From contig JAGBMA010000107.1 of assembly GCA_017635095.1 (NCBI GenBank), forward strand, positions 1 through 45,839: DNA of 45,839 nucleotides, read 5' to 3'. Positions 15,843 through 24,394 of this stretch are shown here, piece by piece. The translations under genes were made by a program, and so were the position numbers. The stretch's first letter is position 1. Each line of letters opens with the position of its first letter. The notes below the pieces were generated by a model. The model was not told where the DNA came from and made no database searches. It saw only the letters and a program-made list of their open reading frames with translations. Source of the stretch: Ruminiclostridium sp. (lineage in GTDB: Bacteria > Bacillota > Clostridia > Oscillospirales > Ruminococcaceae).

Positions 15843-18485
15843 TTATTCTGCTGTCTCGCCGAGAACGATAGTCTGACCGTACAAGGAGACAGAATGGATA
15901 TTGTCAAGGTCAAGCGGCGCGTCAAACACACCGAACGTGTATTCATAGCTTGAATACTTATCATAATGACCGGTAGAGAGCATCGTATGCGCTTCCTCTC
16001 TTCCGTCAGTGAACACAACAGTGCAGTCTGTGTTCTTCGGGTCAAGGAAGAAGTCGCTGCCGTCCTTTTCGATCACAAATCCCATTGGCGAAAGCGCGAT
16101 CTCCCACCTGCCGAATTCGTCATTTTCTGTAACAGTCTTTATCGGCTCATGTCTCGGAACGGTAAGCGGTACTTCCACATAGCCTGCTCTGCGCTCGACG
16201 TGATCGGTAAGATCGCCGATGTACAGTTTCAGCGTATCGTCCTTGTCGAGCGGAACAAAGAAGCTTGTGTATTTTATGACGCTGCCTTTCTCGTCCGAGG
16301 TTATTTCGATCTTTCCGCTTCCGCACTCCTTTGTAATTGTGGAGTGAGCGCCGAAGAATATGCTGTACGACGGGTCATCTTTGGATTTGTATGACTTATG
16401 CTCATAGTATTCGGGGTCTGTCGAGCGCAGCTCCATTTCCGCCTTGCAGACATGACCGTCATACTGCACCGAGGTGACAATGCCCTTGCTGCCGTCCGCG
16501 AGTGCGAACTCATTACCGACCTCCAGCGCTCTTTCGCAGTTATAGATCTCACAGCTGTTGACTGTTATCGTAACAACATCGTTTATGTCTATCGGGTCAA
16601 GGAACTGATAGAACTTATACGCCTTTCCGTCCGGCATCGCTATCCCGGAAGGTTCATCGACGAGTCCGCGCATTTCTTTCGTACTGCCGTCGGCAAAGTT
16701 TATCGAGACCTCAAAATTAGAGACTGCGTGCGAGAAAGCAACGCCCTCTTCGGTAGAGTAATCCGTCGGTCCGTCTGTCACGATAAAGCTCAGGCTGTAA
16801 GGCGTGAGCACGAATCTGTCAAAACGATAATAAACGCTTCCGGAAACTTCCTTGTTTATCTCACGTTCGATCTTCGGGATATTGCTGTTATAACTTACGG
16901 AGAAGAAGCTGTCGCCGAACGGCACCTCAAGCGAGTCAACAGGTTCAGTGGCGTAAATATTCTGCAGTGTCTCAACAATGCCCTCTTCCGCTCTGTCATA
17001 GCTTATATCCGCAGAAGAGCATCCTGCCGAGTTGTCGGGAAATACATTCGTTATTTGATAAAAATATGCTGCACTGGAAGTCCTTTTTATAGGTTCATCG
17101 TAGCAGGTCTCATAGCGAATGCGCAGATTTACGGTGTCGAACGCATATCCCGTGACGTGAACGCGCTTTCCGTCGCAGTCAAACCACTCGTCGGCAGGCG
17201 TATAGAGCGGAGAGAATTCTATGTCGCGAAACTTTTCGTAATTATCGAGCATTTTCTTGATTTCTTCACTATCTTCGCCGTATATGCCCGAAGCTTCGTC
17301 ACCTGAGAAAGCGATCTCCTCGCCTGCTACCGTTACACTCTCGATATTGTAGATATCTATCGTGTCGGGCTTAAGCCACATCATATAATTAATACAGTAT
17401 TCCGGCATTGCCGCGATCATCTCCGCACCTTCGGCTTCGCTTATTCCGGACTTTCTGAACAGATTATCAAATTCCAGCTGTTCAGCCGGGGTAATGTCAT
17501 CGGGAGACAGACGCAGCTGCATAAAATTGCCGGTATTTGGAAATTCCTCATGTGTGCCGTCTTTATAGTTGATTATAAAGAACTGTGGTTCATGCGCTTT
17601 CTTCAATACCGTATCATCGTCATAATCGCTGATGATCGTGACTCCGAGCGGAGAGACGGTAACGCCCTGTATTCCGGGCTTGTCGGTAACGGCACAGATA
17701 TGCTCCTGCTCTTTCCCGGGTATATAGTATGAGCCGACATGGATAGCTTCTTCGGAAGTTTTTGCTCCGTCCGGCATATACTCGAATGTAATATTGTCTA
17801 TATTTTCGCCTTCACCGGTAAACAACTCCTTAGAGAACACATAATAGTTGTCACCGAGCTCCGGCAGCTTTGCAAACGAACCGTACCAGTGCCTTACAAC
17901 CGTTTCCTGATACTCATAAGGGGTTATTAAGCAAGGGTCTGTATTCCAGGTCTTATTTTCATCAAATTGATAATTCAGCATTTTCGGGTCTGTTTCACGT
18001 TCGCTGTGATAGTCCGCTTTATAGATCACCCTCAGGAAATGCCCGTCATATTCTACACTCTCGATAGTCGCGGTAAGATCACCGAATTCAAGCACATCGC
18101 CCGCCGCTTCAAGCAAATTCCTGCTGTCTCCGCTGTTTACTTGTGCAGTAATAGTCTCATCATGATACCCCGCACCATTGCTGCTCCCGATACCGCCCTC
18201 TTTCAGCCCGCCGTGCTCATTCAGCCAGTTCAGCCCGAATACCGCTCCGGTGAGAACTGCGGCTGCACCCGCAATACCGACCGCCGCGTGAAGTATCTTT
18301 GCGCTTTTTTTCGGCTCAATGTATTCCGGAGTTATCTCCGTGAACTTCATCTGCTTTACATTATCGTCTTTCTTCATATTTTTTGCCCTTTCTAAAACAT
18401 CATTGAATGCTGTTTCATGGTCAGGACAGGAATAATTGCCGCCGAGCTGTGAAAACGCCTGCTTGAATATATCTTTTGTATCCAT
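15843..18485 (-). CDS. very large membrane-anchored anti-sigma-like protein, unit 2
   Basis: An 880-aa protein, the largest of the set. The N-terminus MDTKDIFKQAFSQLGGNYSC followed by PDHETAFNDVLERAKNM is the docking motif shared with units 3 and 4. One membrane helix lies at about 72-92 (VGIAGAAAVLTGAVFGL), then NWLNEHGGLKEGGI and SSNGAGY. The ectodomain of about 770 residues contains at least three repeats. Each holds a conserved phrase of the type VEYDGHFLRV or VQYDGHVCKAEM and a segment like GVTVSPLGVTII or EIALSPMGFVIEKDG, typical of DUF4179/DUF5643-like sensor domains. In-frame ATGs at 18503 and 18494 are possible, but 18485 aligns with the paralogues and has AAAGGA 9 bases upstream. 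Confidence 0.75.
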   Translation of the reverse strand: MDTKDIFKQAFSQLGGNYSCPDHETAFNDVLERAKNMKKDDNVKQMKFTEITPEYIEPKKSAKILHAAVGIAGAAAVLTGAVFGLNWLNEHGGLKEGGIGSSNGAGYHDETITAQVNSGDSRNLLEAAGDVLEFGDLTATIESVEYDGHFLRVIYKADYHSERETDPKMLNYQFDENKTWNTDPCLITPYEYQETVVRHWYGSFAKLPELGDNYYVFSKELFTGEGENIDNITFEYMPDGAKTSEEAIHVGSYYIPGKEQEHICAVTDKPGIQGVTVSPLGVTIISDYDDDTVLKKAHEPQFFIINYKDGTHEEFPNTGNFMQLRLSPDDITPAEQLEFDNLFRKSGISEAEGAEMIAAMPEYCINYMMWLKPDTIDIYNIESVTVAGEEIAFSGDEASGIYGEDSEEIKKMLDNYEKFRDIEFSPLYTPADEWFDCDGKRVHVTGYAFDTVNLRIRYETCYDEPIKRTSSAAYFYQITNVFPDNSAGCSSADISYDRAEEGIVETLQNIYATEPVDSLEVPFGDSFFSVSYNSNIPKIEREINKEVSGSVYYRFDRFVLTPYSLSFIVTDGPTDYSTEEGVAFSHAVSNFEVSINFADGSTKEMRGLVDEPSGIAMPDGKAYKFYQFLDPIDINDVVTITVNSCEIYNCERALEVGNEFALADGSKGIVTSVQYDGHVCKAEMELRSTDPEYYEHKSYKSKDDPSYSIFFGAHSTITKECGSGKIEITSDEKGSVIKYTSFFVPLDKDDTLKLYIGDLTDHVERRAGYVEVPLTVPRHEPIKTVTENDEFGRWEIALSPMGFVIEKDGSDFFLDPKNTDCTVVFTDGREEAHTMLSTGHYDKYSSYEYTFGVFDAPLDLDNIHSVSLYGQTIVLGETAE
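18165..18265 (-). repeat. conserved TM/hallmark coding repeat, copy 2
   Basis: Near-identical DNA to copies 1, 3 and 4, encoding VLTGAVFGLNWLNEHGGLKE. Confidence 0.7.
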
Positions 18486-18486
18486 T

Positions 18487-18963
18487 CTACCCATTCCTTT
18501 CATTTCCGATGATTTTTTTCAGACGGTCTCTTCCGCGCCGAAGTCTCGAACGAAGAGCCTGTTCGCTTATACCGAGCATTTCCGCCAGCTCCTTCACCGG
18601 GTACTCTTCATAATAATGCAGATAAAGAGCAACACGGTATTTCTTGTCAAGCTTCATTATCATCGGTAACAGATCAGATCCCTGTGTCTCGTCTGCTGCC
18701 ATGCCCGACGCGGCTTCAAGCGGACGTGAAAACCTGTACCAATGCGATCTCACATGATCTATGCTTTTGTTTACCGCGCACCGCAGCAGCCATGCCTTGA
18801 TATGCTCGTCATCAGTGAATGACGTACCGCAGGTGTACAGTTTCAGAAAGACCTCCTGCGCTATGTCGTATGAATCGTCCGGATTTTTGCAGCAGCAAAG
18901 AGCGACGGCATACACACTTTTGTAATACAGCCGCATATATCGGTCAAGCTCGCTTTCCGTCAT
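18487..18963 (-). CDS. RNA polymerase sigma factor, ECF type, unit 2
   Basis: A 158-aa ECF sigma factor: MTESELDRYMRLYYKSVY start, region 2 NPDDSYDIAQEVFLKLY, then AWLLRCAVNKSIDHVRSHW, and region 4 YYEEYPVKELAEMLGISEQA with LRSRLRRGRDRLKKII. TAG is followed after one base by the ATG of the anti-sigma gene. The sequence upstream contains a palindrome at 18990-19005 and a CTCATTCG motif at 19014-19021 as well as the housekeeping-type promoter at 19079-19107. Confidence 0.93.
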   Translation of the reverse strand: MTESELDRYMRLYYKSVYAVALCCCKNPDDSYDIAQEVFLKLYTCGTSFTDDEHIKAWLLRCAVNKSIDHVRSHWYRFSRPLEAASGMAADETQGSDLLPMIMKLDKKYRVALYLHYYEEYPVKELAEMLGISEQALRSRLRRGRDRLKKIIGNERNG

Positions 18964-18989
18964 TCCTATCCTTCTTTCCTGCTTATGTT

Positions 18990-19005
18990 TCAGGGGCGCC
19001 TCTGA
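18990..19005. promoter_or_regulatory. palindrome upstream of sigma unit 2
   Basis: TCAGGGGCGCCTCTGA, palindromic except for one pair, ending 27 bases upstream of the start codon. Confidence 0.4.
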
Positions 19006-19009
19006 TAAT

Positions 19010-19021
19010 AAAACGAATGAG
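19010..19021 (-). promoter_or_regulatory. ECF -10-like motif upstream of sigma unit 2
   Basis: On the minus strand CTCATTCGTTTT, similar to CTCATTCGTTAT upstream of the sigma gene at 42001 and CTCATTCGTATT upstream of the one at 27876. Confidence 0.4.
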
Positions 19022-19078
19022 TGTCGGATTTTTGGTCACCTTTTTGAGAAGAAGATCACTTTTGTAACAATTGACAAT

Positions 19079-19107
19079 ATTATACATCACTTTTACAGCA
19101 AATGCAA
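19079..19107 (-). promoter_or_regulatory. promoter of sigma/anti-sigma unit 2
   Basis: On the minus strand TTGCAT (19102-19107), 17 bases, TATAAT (19079-19084). Confidence 0.75.
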
Positions 19108-19113
19108 CAAAAT

Positions 19114-19139
19114 CCCCGTACTGCTTGTGCAGTACGGGG
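19114..19139 (-). terminator. terminator of unit 3
   Basis: CCCCGTACTGC and GCAGTACGGGG around a 4-base loop, followed on the minus strand by ATTTTGTTG. Confidence 0.85.
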
Positions 19140-19145
19140 TTCTGC

Positions 19146-21170
19146 TTATTCTGTTGTTTCGGCTTCTGTATCGCCGTCAGTCGTTTCTTCGGGTAATTCA
19201 TCCTGCTGCATGGTCGGAATGGGTTCCGTGTCACCGTAAACGCACTCGCCGCAGACATATATCTCTTTGACCTGTGCGATATTTAATTTCTCTGAAAGAA
19301 TAAAGTGATATATGTTCTGTGAATTCTCGACAAGCGTTCCGCCCTTGTTTTCAAGCGAATCAAGGTCGATTATGCTTCCGTCGTTCATTACGAGATATGT
19401 GTCGTTTGTGTCAAATCCGACAACTGTTTCACAGTCAAACGTGATCATCACCGAGTAATCTCCAAGCGTCACACTCTCGACGTTTATCTTTTTGCCTGAC
19501 AGAAGCGCGACTTCCTTGCCGACATTATATGTACTCGTTCCTATGTTGGGCAGTTCTTCGGGCGTGAAAACAATAATACCCGTGTTTTTTTCGTCGAATG
19601 GGATAAGCACCTCGCTTGCCCATGTATGGTCGTCCATGAAGTATATCTTTATCGGTTCGTCAAATATTACTCTGTTATAGACGATCTCTCCGATGTAGCT
19701 TACGGTATCTCCGTTCGCACCGAGCTTGTCAACTCTCGAACCGTGTGTTGTATAAGGTTTTTCGGTATTATCGCCAAAAGCCCATATCGGAACGACAGAA
19801 CCGTCCGCAGGAAGTCCGTTCTTGAATGTAACGTCATACTGCAAAACAAGAGTCATTCCGTCAAACGCCAGCCAGTTGACATTTATATCACACTTTTCGG
19901 TCTCGGCGTGCGCATCGGTCAGCGGCATTCTGTCCTCCTCGGGAGGGATATAGAAGCTCTGGAAGCAGTTATAATCAGCTTTCAGTTCTGCGGAAACAGC
20001 TACACATTCGGGTGCTTTTATAGGCAGTGTATATTTTGTACCGTCAGCCACATCAATTAAATCAATATATACTGTGCTTCTTGCCTCCGGATATGTCAAG
20101 TCAGACATCATAAGTATCCTGTCTTCCGAGCGGTACAGCTCATATCCGGTCACTTCTGCTTCATTGCCGGAGACATTTATCTTGGATATATCTGGGTTTT
20201 CACCGATAATATCATAGGCGATACGCACCTTGATTCCGTCAAAATAACACCACCTCGGCTCAACTACGAACCCGTTGAACTTATATCTTGTTCCGTCGGG
20301 GATAGCTACAGCGTATTTCTCCCATTCGATACCGGAATCATATATCATTTTTCCGGTATTTTCATTGACCGCAGGCTGAACATTATCCGCATTCACGGTC
20401 GCAGTGAAGGTATATTCGGGAACATCGAAATCATCATTAACGGTAGGCGGGATTATCAGGTCAATGCTGTCCGCAGGATTTTCCAGTTCAACAGTCATGG
20501 AGCAATTCTTTATTCTTTCCGAAACGGAGAAGCTGTTTGTCACAGTAAATATGTGCTTTATGTTCTCATCAGGTTCATCCATAAAGGAAAAAGCGTCCAT
20601 ATTCTTCATGCCGTTTACAAGCAGGTGCCAACTTTTTTCTGGATCATAATACTTTTCAAGTTCGTTATCAAATAACACGTCCCAATTCAGATTAAGTGTC
20701 TTTCCGTCAAACTCATAGCTGTTTATTGTGACAGTTACGGCTAATGTTCTTAGTTCAAAAGTCGCAGGAACTTCTGTCTTAGCTTTTGATACGGTCATTG
20801 CTTCCGTTGTCGCTGCTTCACTCTGCGCAGGCTCGGTCATATCCTCATGATACCCCGCGCCGTTGCTGTTCTCAATACCGCCCTCTTTAAGTCCCCCGTG
20901 CTCGTTCAGCCAGTTCAGCCCGAATACCGCTCCGGTGAGAACTGCGGCTGTCCCGGCTATGCCTGCGACTACGCTGAGGGCTTTATGTCCTTTTGTTGGT
21001 GTTGGCTGTACTTCATACGCCTGCGTATTGTATGTTCTTTCGTTTTCGTTGTTATTGTTCATTGTTTTTGCCCTTTCCAGTATGTTGTTGACTACTGTTT
21101 CATCATCGGGGCATGAATGTTCTTTCCGGATATCGGAAAAAGCTTTTTTGAAAAACATTTTATAATCCAT
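19146..21170 (-). CDS. large membrane-anchored anti-sigma-like protein, unit 3
   Basis: A 674-aa protein: docking region MDYKMFFKKAFSDIRKEHSC followed by PDDETVVNNILERAKTM, membrane helix at about 64-85 (VVAGIAGTAAVLTGAVFGL), hallmark NWLNEHGGLKEGGI and NSNGAGYH. The ectodomain has repeats beginning like INSYEFDGKTLNLNWDV, VVEPRWCYFDGIKVRIAYDI, VNWLAFDGMTLVLQYDV and VTLGDYSVMITFDC, which suggests four related beta domains of about 110-130 residues. The C-terminal tail is acidic and Thr-rich (EETTDGDTEAETTE). The ATG follows GGAG by 9 bases and overlaps the sigma gene by 11 bases. Confidence 0.76.
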   Translation of the reverse strand: MDYKMFFKKAFSDIRKEHSCPDDETVVNNILERAKTMNNNNENERTYNTQAYEVQPTPTKGHKALSVVAGIAGTAAVLTGAVFGLNWLNEHGGLKEGGIENSNGAGYHEDMTEPAQSEAATTEAMTVSKAKTEVPATFELRTLAVTVTINSYEFDGKTLNLNWDVLFDNELEKYYDPEKSWHLLVNGMKNMDAFSFMDEPDENIKHIFTVTNSFSVSERIKNCSMTVELENPADSIDLIIPPTVNDDFDVPEYTFTATVNADNVQPAVNENTGKMIYDSGIEWEKYAVAIPDGTRYKFNGFVVEPRWCYFDGIKVRIAYDIIGENPDISKINVSGNEAEVTGYELYRSEDRILMMSDLTYPEARSTVYIDLIDVADGTKYTLPIKAPECVAVSAELKADYNCFQSFYIPPEEDRMPLTDAHAETEKCDINVNWLAFDGMTLVLQYDVTFKNGLPADGSVVPIWAFGDNTEKPYTTHGSRVDKLGANGDTVSYIGEIVYNRVIFDEPIKIYFMDDHTWASEVLIPFDEKNTGIIVFTPEELPNIGTSTYNVGKEVALLSGKKINVESVTLGDYSVMITFDCETVVGFDTNDTYLVMNDGSIIDLDSLENKGGTLVENSQNIYHFILSEKLNIAQVKEIYVCGECVYGDTEPIPTMQQDELPEETTDGDTEAETTE
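20851..20950 (-). repeat. conserved TM/hallmark coding repeat, copy 3
   Basis: Near-identical DNA to copies 1, 2 and 4. Confidence 0.7.
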
Positions 21171-21654
21171 GATCGTTTTCTCCTTTTTCCAAAAGCAGTC
21201 TGAGCTGATTTTTGCCGCGTTTTATCCTTGCTCTCACGGCAAATACGCTTATACCCAGTATTTCAGCGATCTCATTGACGGTATATTCCTCATAGTAATA
21301 CAGGTACAACGCAATGCGGCATTTCCTGCTGACCTTCATAAGTATCGGAATAAGACTGTTTTCGTCTTTATTATAGTTCATTCCGCTTGTCTTTTCCGAG
21401 GCGGCTTCCAACGGCAGCGAATATCTGTTCCAGTGTGATCTCAGAATATCCTTGCATTTATTCATAGTACATCGGAGCAGCCATGCTTTAACATGCTCAT
21501 CTTCGTTAAATTTCCCATTATGAAGGTACAGCTTCAGAAATACTTCCTGTGCAATATCACAAGCATCACTCGGATTTTTACAGCCGCACAATGCTGCGCT
21601 GTAAACGCTTGAATAATACTGTCGTACATATCGCTCAAGTTCACTTCCGGTCAT
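21160..21654 (-). CDS. RNA polymerase sigma factor, ECF type, unit 3
   Basis: A 164-aa ECF sigma factor: MTGSELERYVRQYYSSVYSA, region 2 NPSDACDIAQEVFLKLYL, then AWLLRCTMNKCKDILRSHW, and region 4 YYEEYTVNEIAEILGISVFA with VRARIKRGKNQLRLLLE. A longer frame reaches back to an ATG at 21708. The ATG at 21654 is chosen because GAAGGGTAGGA directly precedes it and the N-terminus then aligns with the paralogues. Overlaps its anti-sigma gene by 11 bases. Confidence 0.92.
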   Translation of the reverse strand: MTGSELERYVRQYYSSVYSAALCGCKNPSDACDIAQEVFLKLYLHNGKFNEDEHVKAWLLRCTMNKCKDILRSHWNRYSLPLEAASEKTSGMNYNKDENSLIPILMKVSRKCRIALYLYYYEEYTVNEIAEILGISVFAVRARIKRGKNQLRLLLEKGENDHGL

Positions 21655-21675
21655 TCCTACCCTTCTTTCTGTATT

Positions 21676-21685
21676 AAGGTACCTT
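21676..21685. promoter_or_regulatory. palindrome upstream of sigma unit 3
   Basis: AAGGTACCTT, a perfect palindrome ending 22 bases upstream of the start codon. Confidence 0.4.
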
Positions 21686-21761
21686 TGACAATAACACGAT
21701 CCGGTCATTAAAAATTAGACTTATTTTTGAAAAGTTTTTTAAATTTAGCAAAATCACTAAT

Positions 21762-21790
21762 ATTATACATCAGTTTTACAGCAAATGCAA
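21762..21790 (-). promoter_or_regulatory. promoter of sigma/anti-sigma unit 3
   Basis: On the minus strand TTGCAT (21785-21790), 17 bases, TATAAT (21762-21767). Confidence 0.75.
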
Positions 21791-21796
21791 CAAAAG

Positions 21797-21822
21797 CCCC
21801 GTACCGCTTTTGCGGTACGGGG
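21797..21822 (-). terminator. terminator of unit 4
   Basis: CCCCGTACCGC and GCGGTACGGGG around a 4-base loop, followed on the minus strand by CTTTTGTTG. Confidence 0.86.
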
Positions 21823-21831
21823 ATAGGCTTA

Positions 21832-23811
21832 TTAATCTATGTTTGTTGCAGTCCCTACAATGCCGCCTTCGAGCGCTGTCGGTTCAGTTTCGCCGTCAGG
21901 AAAAGATATCGTAAGGCACGGACCTGTACACCAGCCGGTAGCGCCGACTGCGGCAATAACATCACCTGCGCGCACGGTGTCACCCTCGGTCACATAAAAG
22001 TCGCTGAGATGTCTGTATCTCCATTTTCTTCCGTCAGCCGCCTGTATGGTGATGTAAATGCCTTCTCCATACCCCGGAACGTTTCTGGAGAATGTTTCGA
22101 TAACTGTACCGCTCGTGATCGCCTTTATCGGAACGCCTTCCTCGCCAACGGCGAAATTGAATTTCCTATCGTCGCTGTTTGTCCATTTATCGCCGTCATA
22201 GTATGACACTTTCTCTTTCTCCAGCTTATCAAACGGGAAGCAGTAATCCTCGCCGGCGTACTGTTTCAGAATGTCGATAGCATCGTCACCCTCCCAGTAG
22301 CCTGTCCGCGGGTCGGTAACGCTGATTGCACCTGTCAATACATCAGTCAGACCGCCGATATTCTCAAAGCTCAGAACATACAGCACATTACCGTCATCAA
22401 TAAGTGCCAAAGACCATATATCAACAGTATTGAGACTGCCCTGCACATTTTCTTCCCGTCCATAGTATGTATCGACTGTCAGACCGAGATTGTCGCTGAA
22501 ATATGACTCGTGTTCAAACTTTTCCGGGTCAAACCCGTTCATTTGTGCAAGCCCGCTTATGCGGCCTTCGGGCGTATCTGCAATAAGGATGGTCTGTGTT
22601 GTCAGCTCCGGCTTTTCGCTTTTGCTGTCCTGTGTTCCGATAGTGGTTGTGACAGTGCCGGATTCAGAGTAATTGTCCACGTATTTAGACGATTGTATAA
22701 TATCGCAGCCGTACAGGCTCGTGGTATATATCCTTGCACCGACGCCGAAATCAAGAAGATCGTATCCGTAGGCTTCTCCGGCTTCGGCAAAAGTTTCAAA
22801 GGAAGAAGGCGTATCGCTGCTGACATAAACAGCTACGATCGTTGACTTTTTTTCTACTGCTGCTCCCGCTTCCGGTACTGTCCGTATTACGCAGTTTTCG
22901 GGAACTTCATTACTTTCTGAACGGGTGACGGAGTATTTTATGCCTTTGTTTTGAAGCAATCTCACAGCGTCATCTATATTAAGTCCGGTGATGTCGGGAA
23001 GCTCGAAGAAATCTATCATCGGCTTATACACGAATTTATACTGCTGTCTGTCCGCTTCGATAGGCTGTGTGGTCTTTCCGTCTGTGTTAAGATATTCTAT
23101 TCCCATAGCATAAGCCTTTAAGGGTTCAAGCTTTACAGGTACGGAATAAGTGCAGCGGTGAGTGCAGCTGTCAGCTTCGGGAACTTCTTCTATGCTGAAC
23201 TCCTCGGTAGTATAATCTATGGGGGTCCCGACAGTAAGTTTTACATATTCCGGAGAGTAAGTTTCATAATTATCGCCCGTGTACAGAAGGCTGAATCTTG
23301 CGGTAAATGTTTCACCGTCATATTCTGCTCTGTTCAGCCACACGGTCGCGTCGTGGAACTGCACAGCCTTCCCGTAAAGCTCGCTTATATCCGGCAGTGT
23401 TTCCGGGTCAACAGTATTAGATGCCGGCGCAATGAATTCCTCGCCTTCCTTTGCCGGCATGGTGTACAAGAGTTCCGTTTCCGATGCAGCCGACGAGCCT
23501 GCTCCCGCTCCCTGCACATCCGGACCTTTCAGCCCACCGTGCTCATTCAGCCAGTTCAGCCCGAATACCGCTCCGGCGAGGACTGCCGCTGTTCCGGCAA
23601 TGCCTGCGACTACGCTTATTGCCTTATGCGACTTCTTCGGCTCGATGTATTCCGGAGTGATCTCCGTGAACTTCATCTGCTTTGCATTTTCATGATTTTT
23701 CATTTTTTCTGCCCTTTCCATGATATTGTTCATTACCGTTTTGGTATCGGAAAAGGGGTAATCAGACATTTTAGCGGACAATGCCGCTTCAAACAGCTTT
23801 TTATTATCCAT
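21832..23811 (-). CDS. anti-sigma-like protein with PASTA and degenerate LytM/M23 domains, unit 4
   Basis: A 659-aa protein. The docking region MDNKKLFEAALSAKMSDYPF (with NNIMERAEKM after it) precedes one membrane helix at about 65-86 and the hallmark NWLNEHGGLK. A DUF4179-like segment follows. Residues about 270-331 form a PASTA domain (LPDITGLNIDDAVRLLQNKG, then VIRTVPEAGAAVEKKSTIV). Residues about 546-639 look like a LytM/M23 peptidase fold (GVPIKAITSGTVIE, then YRHLSDFYVTEGDTVRAGDV, then GATGWCTGPCLTISF). Of the usual zinc ligands only the His of YRHLS (about 601) is kept. The HxxxD motif is absent and the HxH of GPHLH is replaced by Cys632 and Thr634, so it is probably a binding rather than cutting domain. 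This suggests peptidoglycan sensing by inference. The ATG at 23811 aligns with paralogues; 23838 is an alternative. Confidence 0.8.
   Translation of the reverse strand: MDNKKLFEAALSAKMSDYPFSDTKTVMNNIMERAEKMKNHENAKQMKFTEITPEYIEPKKSHKAISVVAGIAGTAAVLAGAVFGLNWLNEHGGLKGPDVQGAGAGSSAASETELLYTMPAKEGEEFIAPASNTVDPETLPDISELYGKAVQFHDATVWLNRAEYDGETFTARFSLLYTGDNYETYSPEYVKLTVGTPIDYTTEEFSIEEVPEADSCTHRCTYSVPVKLEPLKAYAMGIEYLNTDGKTTQPIEADRQQYKFVYKPMIDFFELPDITGLNIDDAVRLLQNKGIKYSVTRSESNEVPENCVIRTVPEAGAAVEKKSTIVAVYVSSDTPSSFETFAEAGEAYGYDLLDFGVGARIYTTSLYGCDIIQSSKYVDNYSESGTVTTTIGTQDSKSEKPELTTQTILIADTPEGRISGLAQMNGFDPEKFEHESYFSDNLGLTVDTYYGREENVQGSLNTVDIWSLALIDDGNVLYVLSFENIGGLTDVLTGAISVTDPRTGYWEGDDAIDILKQYAGEDYCFPFDKLEKEKVSYYDGDKWTNSDDRKFNFAVGEEGVPIKAITSGTVIETFSRNVPGYGEGIYITIQAADGRKWRYRHLSDFYVTEGDTVRAGDVIAAVGATGWCTGPCLTISFPDGETEPTALEGGIVGTATNID
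23521..23600 (-). repeat. conserved TM/hallmark coding repeat, copy 4
   Basis: Near-identical DNA to copies 1-3, encoding VLAGAVFGLNWLNEHGGLK. Confidence 0.7.
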
Positions 23812-24292
23812 TGTCCGTATCATTCCTTTCTTTGTCAAGATATTTCTTCAGCTGTGTCCGTCCGCGTTTAAGCCGTGAAGAGACCGCATTTCTGCTTATA
23901 CCAAGTATTTCGGCAGTTTCTTCGACACTGTAGCCTTCGTAATAATGCATATACATGACAATGCGATTGTTTTTTCCGATCTTGTGTATGAGATCGAAAA
24001 CCCTGTCGCCGTAGCTGTCATAATGCACGGTCTCGCTTGCAGCTTCAAGCGGTACAGAATTTCTTCTCCAATGAGACCGGAGCAGATTTTTGCATCTGTT
24101 GACAGTACATCTTATAAGCCATGCTTTTACGTGTTCATCATCATGAAAGCTTCCGCTGTATGTATAAAGTCCGAAGAAAACGTCCTGCATTATATCATCC
24201 GCATCGCTTTGATTCTTAATGTAGCACAGCGCAGTCGAAATTACATTTCCGCGGTACATCTCAATATACCGTTCTACGTTTTTTGCGTCCAA
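23804..24292 (-). CDS. RNA polymerase sigma factor, ECF type, unit 4
   Basis: A 162-aa ECF sigma factor from a TTG start: N-terminus (M)DAKNVERYIEMYRGNV, region 2 QSDADDIMQDVFFGLYT, then AWLIRCTVNRCKNLLRSHW, and region 4 YYEGYSVEETAEILGISRNA with VSSRLKRGRTQLKKYL. TTG at 24292 is preferred to the in-frame ATG at 24364 because AGAGGTGAG lies 9 bases upstream and the product then matches paralogue lengths. The ATG is still within the predicted transcript and cannot be excluded. Confidence 0.88.
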   Translation of the reverse strand: MDAKNVERYIEMYRGNVISTALCYIKNQSDADDIMQDVFFGLYTYSGSFHDDEHVKAWLIRCTVNRCKNLLRSHWRRNSVPLEAASETVHYDSYGDRVFDLIHKIGKNNRIVMYMHYYEGYSVEETAEILGISRNAVSSRLKRGRTQLKKYLDKERNDTDNG

Positions 24293-24314
24293 TCCGGTCT
24301 CACCTCTTTTCCGT

Positions 24315-24329
24315 TGAAAGGACCTTTCA
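24315..24329. promoter_or_regulatory. palindrome upstream of sigma unit 4
   Basis: TGAAAGG-A-CCTTTCA, perfect around one central base. The same palindrome without the central base lies upstream of the sigma gene at 27876, in both cases preceded by TATATA. Confidence 0.5.
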
Positions 24330-24394
24330 TATATAACACAATCCGGACACGCCCGAAATGTCACGGATAAATCAAATTCGGCAATTTCAACAAT

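Noticed and set aside
16398-17306. 302-aa plus-strand ORF opposite the 880-aa anti-sigma gene
   Set aside because: Shadow of the coding strand, with Arg/Ile-rich noise and no ribosome site or conserved motif.
13284-21822. The recurring CCCCGTAC hairpins as a CRISPR or REP array
   Set aside because: Spacing is in kilobases, each lies just past a stop codon and has terminator features, so they are terminators copied with their units.
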